Shown piece by piece: positions 50,400 through 59,120 of a stretch of 64,000 bases of DNA (the first letter of the stretch is position 1; the number at the start of each line of letters is the position of its first letter). The notes beneath the pieces are model-generated. The model was not told the origin of the DNA. It did no database searches and was given only the letters and a program-made list of their open reading frames with translations. This DNA is from Gemmataceae bacterium (lineage in GTDB: Bacteria; Planctomycetota; Planctomycetia; Gemmatales; Gemmataceae). The stretch lies in assembly GCA_022842245.1 (NCBI GenBank), contig JALHPZ010000003.1, forward strand, positions 90,156-154,155, given 5' to 3'. Both the position numbers and the translations under genes were made by a program.

Positions 50400-52616
50400 T
50401 CAAACGACGCCTTGGCCGCGCTGCGATAGGCTCCGCGTGTACCAGACTTCCACGGCGAGGAAAAGAAGGGAGACGATCAGGATCAGCCACCAGATTTCCA
50501 CCGTGCGAGGTCCTTCGCCGGCCTTGGATTCGATCTGATCCGCGGTTTCGATGTAACTCATCGTCGGCACGACTTCGGCCACGCGCTTGCGATCATCCTC
50601 GGTGCACGGCGCGAGCACCGACTCCTGCGGGTCGGAACGAACGGCGTAGTGGTAGGTCCGCCCGCCCACGGTCGTCAGTTTGTACGCGCCGGGGTCGCGG
50701 GTCGCTTCGAACACGAGCGGCCACGTCTTCGGTTGCAACACCTTCGCGGGGCCGTCCGGCACGGTCACCGTCACGCCCGCAGGCGGTTCGTTCGTCCGCG
50801 GGTCGAAGACGATCGGCTGGCCGGGCGCGAGGTTCCGCTCGGCTGCCTTCGCGCCGGCGAGGTAATAGCCCATCTCGTGCGCGAAGCGCACGAAGTCCGG
50901 CAACGTGTGGAAGTTCGTCCGCCAGGAATTGTCGAGCGGTACGGAGCAGAGCAGGGCGCGTCCGCGGCCGACGCCCCGCTCGACGAGGAACGGGTCGCCG
51001 TTCGACAGGCTGGCGATGGCGATGCCGGTGGCACCGTTCGCGCCGGCGAGCGGATCGAGCTTCCACCGCTTGGGGAAGTACGCCGTGTGAAGCCCCCCGG
51101 GCAGCGGCTCCTTGAAGACCTCCATCGCGGGGTGCGTGAAACTGGCGGGTTGCGGCCGCGGGGCGTCGTCGAGTTTCGCCCGGGGGGAATCGTCGCCGAC
51201 GATGTCGACGAGGCGTGCCGGCAGCCAGCCCTGGCCGCCGCGGAATGAGACGCGATTCCAACCGGCCGCGTCGCTCCGTTCGCCGAGCGCGACGAGCACG
51301 GCGCCGCCGTCGGTCAGGAACTTCTCGATGGCTTCGTTCTGCTGTTTGTTCAGTAGCGCGACGTTGGAGAGGATGACGGCGCGCGGCGCGGTGCCCGGCC
51401 CCTTCACGTCGGCGTACAGCAGGTCGGCAGTGAAGGCGGAGAGCGGCGCGACCCGCACGAGAAACCCCGGCGTGGGATCCTTGGCCGGCGCGAGGGCATC
51501 CCGCAGGAATTCGCCGCCGCGCAGTCGGGCATCCGCGCGCGGGTCGCCATCGACGATCACCATCGGCACGGCGGGCAGCACTTCGAGCGCGAAGTCCTGT
51601 CGATTGTCGTCCGGTAAATGGTCCGGTTCGAGTTGAATCGTGACGAGGTGCGAACCCGGCGTGAATTTGTGGGCGAACTGGATCGGCATGACGCCTTCGG
51701 CGGGCGTACCGGCAAGGGCGATGTCGCCGGCGCCGATGCCGTCGATTTCGAGCTTCACCTTGCCCGGTACGGATTTGGCACCATCGCCGTAGAAGCGGAT
51801 CGCGGATTTGAATTTGACCTCGCGGCCGGCCGACGCGACGCCGCGCCCGGCGATGATCGGGTCCAGCGCCATGTTCGGCGGATCCCCCGGCCGGTTGGCG
51901 GCGGCGTTCATTACCCATACGCCGGGGTCGCGCTCCTGTCCCGGCTTGCGCTCGCTGCCGCCGAGCAGGTCCCACTTCGCCAGCGTGTTCTCGTCCGCCC
52001 AGCTGTAGCGCTGGTTGTCGTGGATGACGACGACTTCCCGGTCCTTGCGGCCGGTCTCGAGGAAGACCCACGCGGCCTGCACGCACGCCGGCCAGTCGAC
52101 TCCCCCCTTCGGCGGCGTCAGTAATTCCAATGCGTTCCGCGCCTGCGTGTGGTCGGTAGACAAGTTGCCCAACAGCGGCACGATCGATTGACGCGCCTGA
52201 AAGACCGCCACGCGGTCGCCGGGGCGCAGCGAATCGATCACCTGACTGGCGATCGCCTTGGCCTTTTCCGCGGCATTGCCGCCGTCGTGCTGGTACGCCA
52301 TGCTGGCGGAGCCGTCGATCAGGATGACGACATCGCGTTCGCCCCCGCCCGTGCCGAAGAATCGATTGAGGAACGAACTCGTCACCGTCGGCGAGCAGAG
52401 CGCGAGCGTCACGAGGGCCACGATGGCCATGCGCACGAGCATGAGCAGGAAGTGTTCGAGGAAGATCTTCCGGCGCGTCTTCTTGCTGACCTGCAGGAAC
52501 TGCATCGCGGCCCAGTCGATCTCGTCGAACTTCTTCCGGCTGAAGATGTGGACGAGCGGCGGGATCGCCACCGCGAGGAATCCGCCGATCAGGGCAACGT
52601 TGAGCAGGCTGAACAT
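50400..52616 (-). CDS. BatA-type VWA membrane protein
   Basis: A 738-residue envelope protein. The N-terminus is the BatA/aerotolerance domain (LLNVALIGGFLAVAIPPLVH, FLEHFLLMLVRMAIVALVT: two membrane helices), then a VWA domain with the metal site VVILIDGSASMAYQ at about 97-107, a large middle part with a glutamine-amidotransferase-like stretch (AVILSNVALLNKQQNEAIEKFLTDGGAVLV; alpha/beta) and a final membrane helix (WWLILIVSLLFLAVEVWYT). It is coupled with the DUF58 gene upstream, as in bat/MoxR operons, though the MoxR ATPase is not in the window. Confidence 0.92.
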   Translation of the reverse strand: MFSLLNVALIGGFLAVAIPPLVHIFSRKKFDEIDWAAMQFLQVSKKTRRKIFLEHFLLMLVRMAIVALVTLALCSPTVTSSFLNRFFGTGGGERDVVILIDGSASMAYQHDGGNAAEKAKAIASQVIDSLRPGDRVAVFQARQSIVPLLGNLSTDHTQARNALELLTPPKGGVDWPACVQAAWVFLETGRKDREVVVIHDNQRYSWADENTLAKWDLLGGSERKPGQERDPGVWVMNAAANRPGDPPNMALDPIIAGRGVASAGREVKFKSAIRFYGDGAKSVPGKVKLEIDGIGAGDIALAGTPAEGVMPIQFAHKFTPGSHLVTIQLEPDHLPDDNRQDFALEVLPAVPMVIVDGDPRADARLRGGEFLRDALAPAKDPTPGFLVRVAPLSAFTADLLYADVKGPGTAPRAVILSNVALLNKQQNEAIEKFLTDGGAVLVALGERSDAAGWNRVSFRGGQGWLPARLVDIVGDDSPRAKLDDAPRPQPASFTHPAMEVFKEPLPGGLHTAYFPKRWKLDPLAGANGATGIAIASLSNGDPFLVERGVGRGRALLCSVPLDNSWRTNFHTLPDFVRFAHEMGYYLAGAKAAERNLAPGQPIVFDPRTNEPPAGVTVTVPDGPAKVLQPKTWPLVFEATRDPGAYKLTTVGGRTYHYAVRSDPQESVLAPCTEDDRKRVAEVVPTMSYIETADQIESKAGEGPRTVEIWWLILIVSLLFLAVEVWYTRSLSQRGQGVV

Positions 52617-52644
52617 GGGTATCCCGTTATCGGCTCGCCGAGCC

Positions 52645-53535
52645 TCACTTCATCGCCCGCCGCGCCAGATACGCCCCCAACGCCCGGTCCACAGGGTCGT
52701 CGGTGCGCAGCATGACATAGTCGATCGCCAGGTCGTCGGCCTTCCGCTTCAGGTTTGACCGGTACTCCTCGAAGTTCTTCAAGTACTCTTCCCGCAACCG
52801 GCGGGCGTCGGCCACGATCTCCTGCCCGGCGATCTCGAGGCTGCGGAACTTCGTCGGGTTCTTGAACGGGAATTCCAGTTCCTCGGGCGCGAGGATGTGG
52901 AACAGCAACACGTCGTGGTGCCGGTGCTTCAGGTGCTGCATCGCGCGGGCGAGGTCGTCGACGTTGTCGAAGCAATCGGAGAGGATGAAGACCATGCCGC
53001 GGCGCTTGAGGTGCTGGCCGGCGAGGTTGTGCCAGATCGGGGCTAGGGCGGTCTCGCCGCCGGGCTTCACGCCTTCGAGCGTGCGGAGGATGTTCAACAG
53101 GTGCTTGGAACTGGTCTTGGGCGGAACGATGTTCGTGACCTTGGTGTCGTGGGTCACGAGGCCGACGGCGTCCAGCTGCGCGAGCATCAGGTACGCGAGC
53201 GACGCGGCCACCTGCTGGGCGTATTCGAACTTGCTGAGCTTCTGTTTGCCGCGGTAGTTCATGCTGCCGCTGGCGTCGACGACGAGGAACGCCTTGAGGT
53301 TCGTCTCCTCTTCGTACTCCTTGATGTAATACCGGTCGGTCTTGGCGAGCAACCGCCAGTCGAGGTGGCGGATCTCGTCGCCGGGGTAGTACTGGCGGTG
53401 CTCGGCGAACTCGACGCTGAACCCCTTGAAGGGGCTGCGGTGGATGCCGGTGAGGAAGCCTTCGACCACATTGCGGGCGACGAGCGAGAGGCCGCCGTAG
53501 CGGGCCAGTTCGGTCGGGTCGAAGGGCAGGGCCAT
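52645..53535 (-). CDS. DUF58 domain-containing protein
   Basis: A 296-residue VWA-like protein of the DUF58 family, usual partner of MoxR ATPases and BatA. It shows LSLVARNVVEGFLTGIHRSP, EFAEHRQYYPGDEIRHLDWR (the DUF58 hallmark), FLVVDASGSMNYRG (MIDAS-type) and VFILSDCFDN. The ATG is at 53535; the frame is open to 53604 but no start codon with a binding site is there. A promoter with TTGGAT-N18-TACAGT ends 6 nt before the ATG, pointing to a leaderless mRNA. The BatA gene follows after 28 bp. Confidence 0.93.
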   Translation of the reverse strand: MALPFDPTELARYGGLSLVARNVVEGFLTGIHRSPFKGFSVEFAEHRQYYPGDEIRHLDWRLLAKTDRYYIKEYEEETNLKAFLVVDASGSMNYRGKQKLSKFEYAQQVAASLAYLMLAQLDAVGLVTHDTKVTNIVPPKTSSKHLLNILRTLEGVKPGGETALAPIWHNLAGQHLKRRGMVFILSDCFDNVDDLARAMQHLKHRHHDVLLFHILAPEELEFPFKNPTKFRSLEIAGQEIVADARRLREEYLKNFEEYRSNLKRKADDLAIDYVMLRTDDPVDRALGAYLARRAMK

Positions 53536-53541
53536 GCTATC

Positions 53542-53571
53542 ACTGTAGCGGATCGCCCGGCGGTCATCCAA
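53542..53571 (-). promoter_or_regulatory. Promoter for a leaderless DUF58 transcript
   Basis: On the minus strand TTGGAT (53571-53566) and TACAGT (53547-53542) are 18 bp apart; TACAGT ends 6 nt before ATG 53535. No Shine-Dalgarno sequence is present. Confidence 0.55.
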
Positions 53572-53576
53572 CGAAA

Positions 53577-53600
53577 GAACCCCGGCGTTTGCCGGGGTTC
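53577..53600 (-). terminator. Intrinsic terminator of the secreted protein gene
   Basis: GAACCCCGGC (53577-53586) and its exact inverted copy (53591-53600) form a 10-bp GC-rich stem with a 4-nt loop. On the minus strand it is followed by TTTCGTT, so it ends transcription of 53621-54118 before the DUF58 promoter. Confidence 0.7.
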
Positions 53601-53620
53601 CCATCGAATCGGAGGTACGA

Positions 53621-54118
53621 TCAGCGGCGGCCTTGCTGGCAGGACGGGCAGTAGGTCGACGGTGCGAAGAACGATGCGGCCGTCACCGGGGCGGCTGCGC
53701 CGTGGACTTCGGTCGTCGTGGTCACGTGCTTCGGGTCCGCGAGCCGTGCGAGGGTCTGGGGCAGGTCGTCGGCGTTGGTCTTGCCTTCGATCCGGTACGC
53801 CTGCTTTTCGCCGGTCCGGTCGCTGATGACGACTCCTTCGGTCAGTTCGAACGCCTGGGCGAGCTTCTTGCCTTCGGCGTCGGCGCTGTTGATCGTCACC
53901 GCGATGTAGTGCGCCTTGAGTTCCTTCGAGACTTCCGTCGACAGGTTTGCGAGCTTTTTAGACTCCCCCTTCACGATGAACACCGCCAGCGGCTTGTGTT
54001 CCTTGGTCGCCAGCGCCAGCGCCTTCCGGTAGTCGGTTTGCCAGTCGGGTTGAACCGAGAGATTGGCACCCAGCAGGCCGGACAACGTCAGCACCGCGAG
54101 CGTGGAGGAAAAAATCAT
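53621..54118 (-). CDS. Small exported thioredoxin-like-fold protein
   Basis: A 165-residue secreted protein. Signal peptide at 1-18 (SSTLAVLTLSGLLGANL). The body (WQTDYRKALALATKEHKPLAVFIVKG; VSKELKAHYIAVTINSADAEGKKLAQAFEL; GVVISDRTGEKQAYRIEGKT) has the strand-helix order of a thioredoxin fold, but the usual CxxC is missing. The C-terminus ends STYCPSCQQGRR with its own C-x-x-C. ATG 54118 is preceded by AGGAAGA. It is monocistronic, with a terminator at 53577-53600. Similar small 'DUF255-like' secreted proteins are common in planctomycetes; role unknown. Confidence 0.75.
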   Translation of the reverse strand: MIFSSTLAVLTLSGLLGANLSVQPDWQTDYRKALALATKEHKPLAVFIVKGESKKLANLSTEVSKELKAHYIAVTINSADAEGKKLAQAFELTEGVVISDRTGEKQAYRIEGKTNADDLPQTLARLADPKHVTTTTEVHGAAAPVTAASFFAPSTYCPSCQQGRR

Positions 54119-54529
54119 GTTGCGTCTTCCTGTTGATCGTGGGGATCCCTTCCCAAACCAACCGCTGGCTTGGGAGACGGACATTGTTGGCCATAAACGA
54201 CGGTATTTCAACCGTTAAGTTGACAAAATGCGACAAAGTCGTCAAAAGCGGTACATTTGCAATCACTTGTGGACGGTAAATATTTCAAGAACTAGACGGA
54301 TTCGCCGTCATCCTGTCTTTCCTATTTTGCCGAGTCGTCTCAGTTTCCTGACGGACACCTCCGACTGGCTCGCTTCCAAACATGCCGTTCGTCAGCGGAT
54401 CCGGGTGGGTTTTGCCGGTTCCGCCCGACGACTTCCTAGGCGTCCCGGAAGAAACGCTTCGTAGAAAGGCGAGGAAGTCTCGGAAACGGCACATGATCCC
54501 GGCAGCCCCAACGGTCGACTCACTTGAGG
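54119..54529. other. Non-coding region of 411 bp
   Basis: I see no supported gene between the two minus-strand genes. It is lower in GC than its surroundings around 54190-54340, where the regulatory region of the downstream gene at 54118 must lie; a minus-strand TTGACG is present near 54240 but without a good -10 partner. No repeat or hairpin of note. The half near 54400-54529 is the 3' flank of the phosphoesterase gene. Confidence 0.5.
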
Positions 54530-57133
54530 CTATTTGGCGTCCTCGGATTTCTTCGCCTTCACCGGCAGGAAGAACGCCGCCCGCACCGGCGCGGGCATGC
54601 GGCTATCCGCTCCGCGAACCGACTTCCAGATGATCTCGTTGAACTGGATGTCATCCGCCTGGTCCTCCTTCGCGAGATCCAACTTCTCCGAGAGCGCCGC
54701 CCCGAAGGCGGTCGGCTGATTCACGGCGTTCAGGTCGGTGCCGGCCGGAGCGTGGACGTACGGAGTGAAGTCCGCCTTCGCGGTGAACGAGCGATACATC
54801 GGCCGCGCGGCCGCGTCGAACTGGCTCATCGGTTGCAGCCCCAGGATCAGTTCCATCGTCCGCAGCATGCTGCTCGTCGAGTACATCGTCGAATCAACGT
54901 GCTTCCGCTTCGTCCATGGCGACACCACGAGGGCCGTCACGCGGTGGGCGTCTACGTGGTCCGGCCCGTTCTGCGCGTCGTCCTCGATCACGAAGATCGC
55001 CGTCTCCTTCCAGAACTTCGACCGGCTGACGGCCTCGACCACCATGCCGAGCGCGAGGTCGTTGTCGGCGACCATCGCGGTCGGCGTCGGCTTGCCGACG
55101 CGCGTGCCGGCGGTGTGGTCGTTCGGCAGGCGGAGGATCGTCAGTTGCGGGAATCCGCCGTCGCGCTCGAATCGCTTCAGTTCCTCGATGAACCGCTCGG
55201 CTCGCTTCACATCGGTGTAGTCGAGGTCGTAGCCGCGGAACTTGGGGTCGAAGTGTCCTTCGAGCGCCTTGACGGTGGCCCGGCTGTCTTCGAAGGTGCC
55301 GTCGGGGCGTTTCTTACCGTTCTCGATCCATTCGCCATAGCTGCGGTAGCTGACGCCGGCGGCCTTGCAGCGGTCCCAGAGGTAGCCGCCCGCGGGCCGG
55401 GCGATGCCGTCCATGTGGCCTTCCGACGGATAGCCAAAAGTGCCCTTCGGGCTACCGCGGTAGCTCAGCGGCCACATCTTCTCGACGAAGTCGGTGGCGT
55501 AGGCCCCCATGGTCCACTCGTGGCCGTCGGCGGAGACTTCCCCCTCGACGTAGATGTTGTCCAGCAGCACGAACTCCTTGGCGAGCTTGTGGTGGTTCGG
55601 CGTCACCTTCTCCGGGAACAGGCAGAGCGACGGCTCGCCATTGCCGGTCGGGATGTCGCCGAACACCTGATCGTAGGTTCGGTTCTCCTTGACGATGTAG
55701 ATGCAGTGCTTGATCGGGGACTTCTCGCCGGGCTTGCGGGGGATCGGATTGTCGGCTTCGACGCCGTCGGCGCGGGCCTCGGCGTTGGGTCGTAGAGGTG
55801 AACATTCAAATGCGGTGCGGGAATGCTTCGCCATCTCGGCCGGCGACGGCAGCGGGATCGTGCCGACGGTGCCGGAATAGAGCGAGCCGATGTATTCGAT
55901 GGTCGAGCGCGGGTTCTCCGGGTTGGCGCCGCTGGGGTTCGGCTTCGAGGCGCGGCCCTTGCCGTTCGCGACGTAGATCGTCTTCTCCTTGGCGTGGTAG
56001 CGCACGCTCGTCGGGTACCAGCCGGTGGGGATGAAACCGAGCGGCTTGGCGGCCTTCGGATCGGCGACGTTGAAGACGGCGAGGTTGTTCGCGTCGGCGT
56101 TCGCCACGAAGAGCATTTCGCCGTCCGGCGTCAGGCAGAGGCTGTTCGGCGTGTTCCCGCTCGGCGCCTGCGGGTACAGGGCGCAGTGGATCGTCTGGAT
56201 CGCGGTGCCGCTGCCGACGTCGAAGACACTGACCTTCGTGGAGTTCGCGCACGACACGTACAGGGTCTTCGCGTCGGGCGAGATCGCCATCTCGGTCGGG
56301 TGTTCGGCCGTGGGCCAGCCGGCGACGACCTTGTTCGTTTCCAGGTCGACGACGGCGATCTTCGCGTTCGCCCACAGGGACACGAACAACCGCTTGCCGT
56401 TCGGTTCGACGAGGCAGGTGTACGGGAACGAATTGTTCTTGATCGGCGCCTTGCCCATGTCGGCGGCGACCGTTTCGTCGATTTCGCGGCGGCCATCGAC
56501 CGGACTGGGCGGATCGCCTTGCGGTTTCTCGGGCTTCGTGGCCTCGCCCGTGAGGCGGATGACCACTTTGTTCTCCGGATTCACGAGCGGAATGCGCACG
56601 ACGGCGTCGCCCCAGGTCGCCGCCACGAAAAGATCCCGTCCGGCGGCGTCGAGCGCGAGGCCCCCGGCCACCATGCGGCCCTTGTCCTGTTCGATGCCGA
56701 TGGTGCGGGCGTTGTGCAGCAGGCCCTTGTCGAAGTCCCAGACGTGCACGCGGTCGAACTCGCCTCCGCTGGCATAGATCTGTTTCCCATCGGGCGAGAA
56801 CGCGAGGCCGGTGAACGACTGCGGCAGAATCGTGCGCGAGACGATTTTCCGGGAGTTCGGCGCGAGGCTGAGGATCACGATCTCGTGTTCGCGGTAGCCG
56901 TTGTGAAGGACGGCGGCGAACTGGCCGGTTGGGTGGAACTGGATGTTGACGGGGAAGTCGCCGACGTCGACGTGCGTGCCGGCGGGTTTGAGCTTCCACA
57001 GGTTGGGCAGTTGCACGAATCCGTCGCGCTGGAGTCCCGGCAGGACGCGTGCCGGCGGTGCGGGCAGAACCTTCGGCTCTTGGGCGAGTAAGGGCGCGGC
57101 GAGCGCGAGAAAGGCGGCGAACGACGATCGCAT
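54530..57133 (-). CDS. YncE-like beta-propeller fused to a phosphoesterase
   Basis: An 867-residue secreted protein. Signal peptide (FAAFLALAAPLLAQ). Residues about 40-430 form a YVTN/YncE-type propeller (FTGLAFSPDGKQIYASGG, AVVDLETNKVVAGWP, EMAISPDAKTLYVSCANS). From about 455 the phosphoesterase (phospholipase C/AcpA-like) domain: IYIVKENRTYDQVFGD, NYEGEVSADGHEWTMG-type segment (read EVSADGHEWTMG), FVIEDDAQNGPDHVDAHR and HVDSTMYSTSSMLRTME, the metal- and phosphate-binding order of the alkaline phosphatase superfamily. The ATG at 57133 has GGAG upstream; longer readings to 57928 are shadow. It is divergent from the alarmone hydrolase gene. Confidence 0.9.
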   Translation of the reverse strand: MRSSFAAFLALAAPLLAQEPKVLPAPPARVLPGLQRDGFVQLPNLWKLKPAGTHVDVGDFPVNIQFHPTGQFAAVLHNGYREHEIVILSLAPNSRKIVSRTILPQSFTGLAFSPDGKQIYASGGEFDRVHVWDFDKGLLHNARTIGIEQDKGRMVAGGLALDAAGRDLFVAATWGDAVVRIPLVNPENKVVIRLTGEATKPEKPQGDPPSPVDGRREIDETVAADMGKAPIKNNSFPYTCLVEPNGKRLFVSLWANAKIAVVDLETNKVVAGWPTAEHPTEMAISPDAKTLYVSCANSTKVSVFDVGSGTAIQTIHCALYPQAPSGNTPNSLCLTPDGEMLFVANADANNLAVFNVADPKAAKPLGFIPTGWYPTSVRYHAKEKTIYVANGKGRASKPNPSGANPENPRSTIEYIGSLYSGTVGTIPLPSPAEMAKHSRTAFECSPLRPNAEARADGVEADNPIPRKPGEKSPIKHCIYIVKENRTYDQVFGDIPTGNGEPSLCLFPEKVTPNHHKLAKEFVLLDNIYVEGEVSADGHEWTMGAYATDFVEKMWPLSYRGSPKGTFGYPSEGHMDGIARPAGGYLWDRCKAAGVSYRSYGEWIENGKKRPDGTFEDSRATVKALEGHFDPKFRGYDLDYTDVKRAERFIEELKRFERDGGFPQLTILRLPNDHTAGTRVGKPTPTAMVADNDLALGMVVEAVSRSKFWKETAIFVIEDDAQNGPDHVDAHRVTALVVSPWTKRKHVDSTMYSTSSMLRTMELILGLQPMSQFDAAARPMYRSFTAKADFTPYVHAPAGTDLNAVNQPTAFGAALSEKLDLAKEDQADDIQFNEIIWKSVRGADSRMPAPVRAAFFLPVKAKKSEDAK

Positions 57134-57229
57134 GACGAACTCCGGGAGAAGACCACGCGCATTGTCTACGGATTCCGAATAAGATTGGAGATGAAGCTTT
57201 CGTGTTCGATCCCGCCGCAGGGTGTTCCC

Positions 57230-57775
57230 ATGTCTCCGGATCACGATGAGATTCTCTTCGATGCCATCGCGTTCGCGGCCCGGGCGCACCGCCATCAGGT
57301 GCGCAAGGACGGCCAGACGCCCTATGTCAGTCACGCGTATCGCGTGGCGATGATCGTGCGGCATGTCTTTGGATTCGACGAGCCGAAAATGCTCGCCGCA
57401 TCCGTGCTCCATGACACGATCGAGGACACCACGACGGATTTTGAAGACCTCGAAACGAACTTCGGCCGAACGGTGGCGGGATGGGTCGCCGCGCTGACGA
57501 AGGACACGCGCTTGCCGGAAGGCGAACGGGAGCGGGCCTATTGCGAGCAACTCCTCGCCGCCGGGTGGCAGGTATGCGTGTGCAAACTCGCGGATATCTA
57601 CGACAACCTGGCGGATAGCGCGAAACTGACCGTCGGGCAGCGCCGGCGCACCGTGGAACGCTCGCAAGTCTACGTTGCGGTCTGGAGCGGTCGCGTGCCG
57701 GCCGAAGCCAAAGCCGCCTACAACCTCGTGCAGAATCGGTTGCACGCCGTCGAAAGCCAGTTGGCGAATGGATGA
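57230..57775 (+). CDS. HD-domain protein, MESH1-like small alarmone hydrolase
   Basis: A 181-residue HD-family phosphohydrolase without the RelA synthetase, TGS or ACT domains. Metal and substrate motifs: AARAHRHQVRKDGQTPYVSHAYRV (split here: the HxxxR... region of SpoT/MESH1), ASVLHDTIEDTTTDFEDLE (the HD...ED box) and VCVCKLADIYDNLAD. It should remove the 3'-pyrophosphate from (p)ppGpp. MESH1 homologues are about 180 residues, so the length fits. Start: ATG 57230 preferred, ATG 57191 also possible. It is followed by the secreted protein gene at 57815, and divergent from the phosphoesterase. Confidence 0.8.
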   Translation: MSPDHDEILFDAIAFAARAHRHQVRKDGQTPYVSHAYRVAMIVRHVFGFDEPKMLAASVLHDTIEDTTTDFEDLETNFGRTVAGWVAALTKDTRLPEGERERAYCEQLLAAGWQVCVCKLADIYDNLADSAKLTVGQRRRTVERSQVYVAVWSGRVPAEAKAAYNLVQNRLHAVESQLANG

Positions 57776-57814
57776 TCGATCAACGATAATGACCGTACCG
57801 CCGGGAGACGAACC

Positions 57815-59035
57815 ATGCCGAAACGATTTCTTGCCGCTCTCGCCCTGTCTCTCGCGAACGCGGCGGCCGCGCTGGCGTGTCCGTTCTGTTCCGTGCAAGG
57901 CCAGACTCTCGCCGGCGAGGTGTCGCAAGCCGACCTCATCGTGCTTGGCACGCTCAAGAACGCCAAGCGCGACAATAACGACCTATCGAAGGGCACGACC
58001 GAACTCCATGTCGACTCGATCGTGAAGGACCACCCGTACGCGTCCGGGAAGAAGATGCTGCTCTTGCCGCGCTACGTACAGGTCGACCCGTCGAACCCGA
58101 ACGCGAAGATCATGGTCTTCCTCAATCTTTACAGCACGACGTCCGACACCGCGGCGGCGGCGGCCGTATCGCCGATCGTCCTCACGAACTTTTCGCGCTA
58201 CCAGCTGGACCCCTATCGGGGCGACGAACTGGAAAAGGACAGCAAACTGCCCGCCTACCTTGCCGGTGCCTCCGCCGTGCGCGAGAAGGACGCCGTCACG
58301 AAGTTGAAGTACTTCTTCGATTTTCTCGATTCGCCCGAATCGAAGATCAACACCGATGCGTTCCTCGAATTTGCCAACGCCGACTACAAGGACGTCCGCG
58401 CCGTGTCGGAAGGGGCCAATCTCGATAAAGTCCTCGGCTGGCTGAAGGACAAGAACACGCCGGCGTCCCGTTTCGGCCTATATGGCATGATGATCGGCCA
58501 CGGCAAGAAAAAGGAGCATGCCGCCGCGCTCCGCGAACTGCTCGACGACCCCAAGAAGCATTACAGCAGCGGCCTCGATGGCGTCATGGCCGGTTACGTC
58601 ATGCTCGATCCCAGCAACGGCTGGAACTATCTGCTCGACCAGCTTCGCGACGAGAAGAAGGATTTCCAGGTTCGCTATGCCGGACTGCGCGTCCTTCGCT
58701 TCTTTTGGGAGAACCGGCCCGACGTGATCGAGAACAAAAAAGTCGTGGAGGGGATGAAACTGCTCATCGCGCAATCCGACATCGCCGACCTGCCGATCGA
58801 GGACCTGCGCAAGTGGGACCGGCACGACGCGGCCGAGTACATTCTGGAACAGGGACAGAAGGAATCGCACCGGACGATTCCAATCGTCAAGCGCGCCGTC
58901 CTCCGTTACGCGTTGACGATCGAGGGCAAGTGCGAACCCGCCAAGAGCTATGTCAAAAAGATCGAAAGCGAAGATCCGGATCGGGTGAAACTGGTCCGCG
59001 AGATGCTGGCCGACGAAAAGCCCAAGTCGAAATAA
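57815..59035 (+). CDS. Exported protein with CPFC motif and helical repeats
   Basis: A 406-residue exported protein. The signal peptide ends in ALACPFCSVQGQ, so either signal peptidase cuts before the C-P-F-C motif or Cys22 is a lipobox cysteine. Residues about 40-130 are beta-rich (ADLIVLGTLKNAKRD; MLLLPRYVQVDPSN). From about 150 come helical repeats of HEAT-like type (YFFDFLDSPESKINTDAFLEFA; HAAALRELLDDPKKHY; RYAGLRVLRFFWENR). Planctomycete proteins with this arrangement are annotated as hypothetical. ATG 57815 has GGAG. A terminator-like hairpin follows at 59075-59102. Confidence 0.8.
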   Translation: MPKRFLAALALSLANAAAALACPFCSVQGQTLAGEVSQADLIVLGTLKNAKRDNNDLSKGTTELHVDSIVKDHPYASGKKMLLLPRYVQVDPSNPNAKIMVFLNLYSTTSDTAAAAAVSPIVLTNFSRYQLDPYRGDELEKDSKLPAYLAGASAVREKDAVTKLKYFFDFLDSPESKINTDAFLEFANADYKDVRAVSEGANLDKVLGWLKDKNTPASRFGLYGMMIGHGKKKEHAAALRELLDDPKKHYSSGLDGVMAGYVMLDPSNGWNYLLDQLRDEKKDFQVRYAGLRVLRFFWENRPDVIENKKVVEGMKLLIAQSDIADLPIEDLRKWDRHDAAEYILEQGQKESHRTIPIVKRAVLRYALTIEGKCEPAKSYVKKIESEDPDRVKLVREMLADEKPKSK

Positions 59036-59074
59036 GACTTCGATCGAATCAGTTCGATTCCGCCATTCCCCTTG

Positions 59075-59102
59075 CGGGTGGGCCGGTACTTCCGCCCACC
59101 CG
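59075..59102. terminator. Hairpin between convergent genes
   Basis: CGGGTGGGC (59075-59083) and GCCCACCCG (59094-59102) are exact inverted arms with a 10-nt loop. It lies between the exported protein (+) and the kinase (-) and can serve both. Confidence 0.55.
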
Positions 59103-59120
59103 TCGAACGAGGAATTCCCG

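Noticed and set aside
54530-57928. 1132-residue version of the propeller-phosphoesterase
   Set aside because: The part upstream of 57133 overlaps the alarmone hydrolase gene in antisense; a signal peptide begins at 57133.
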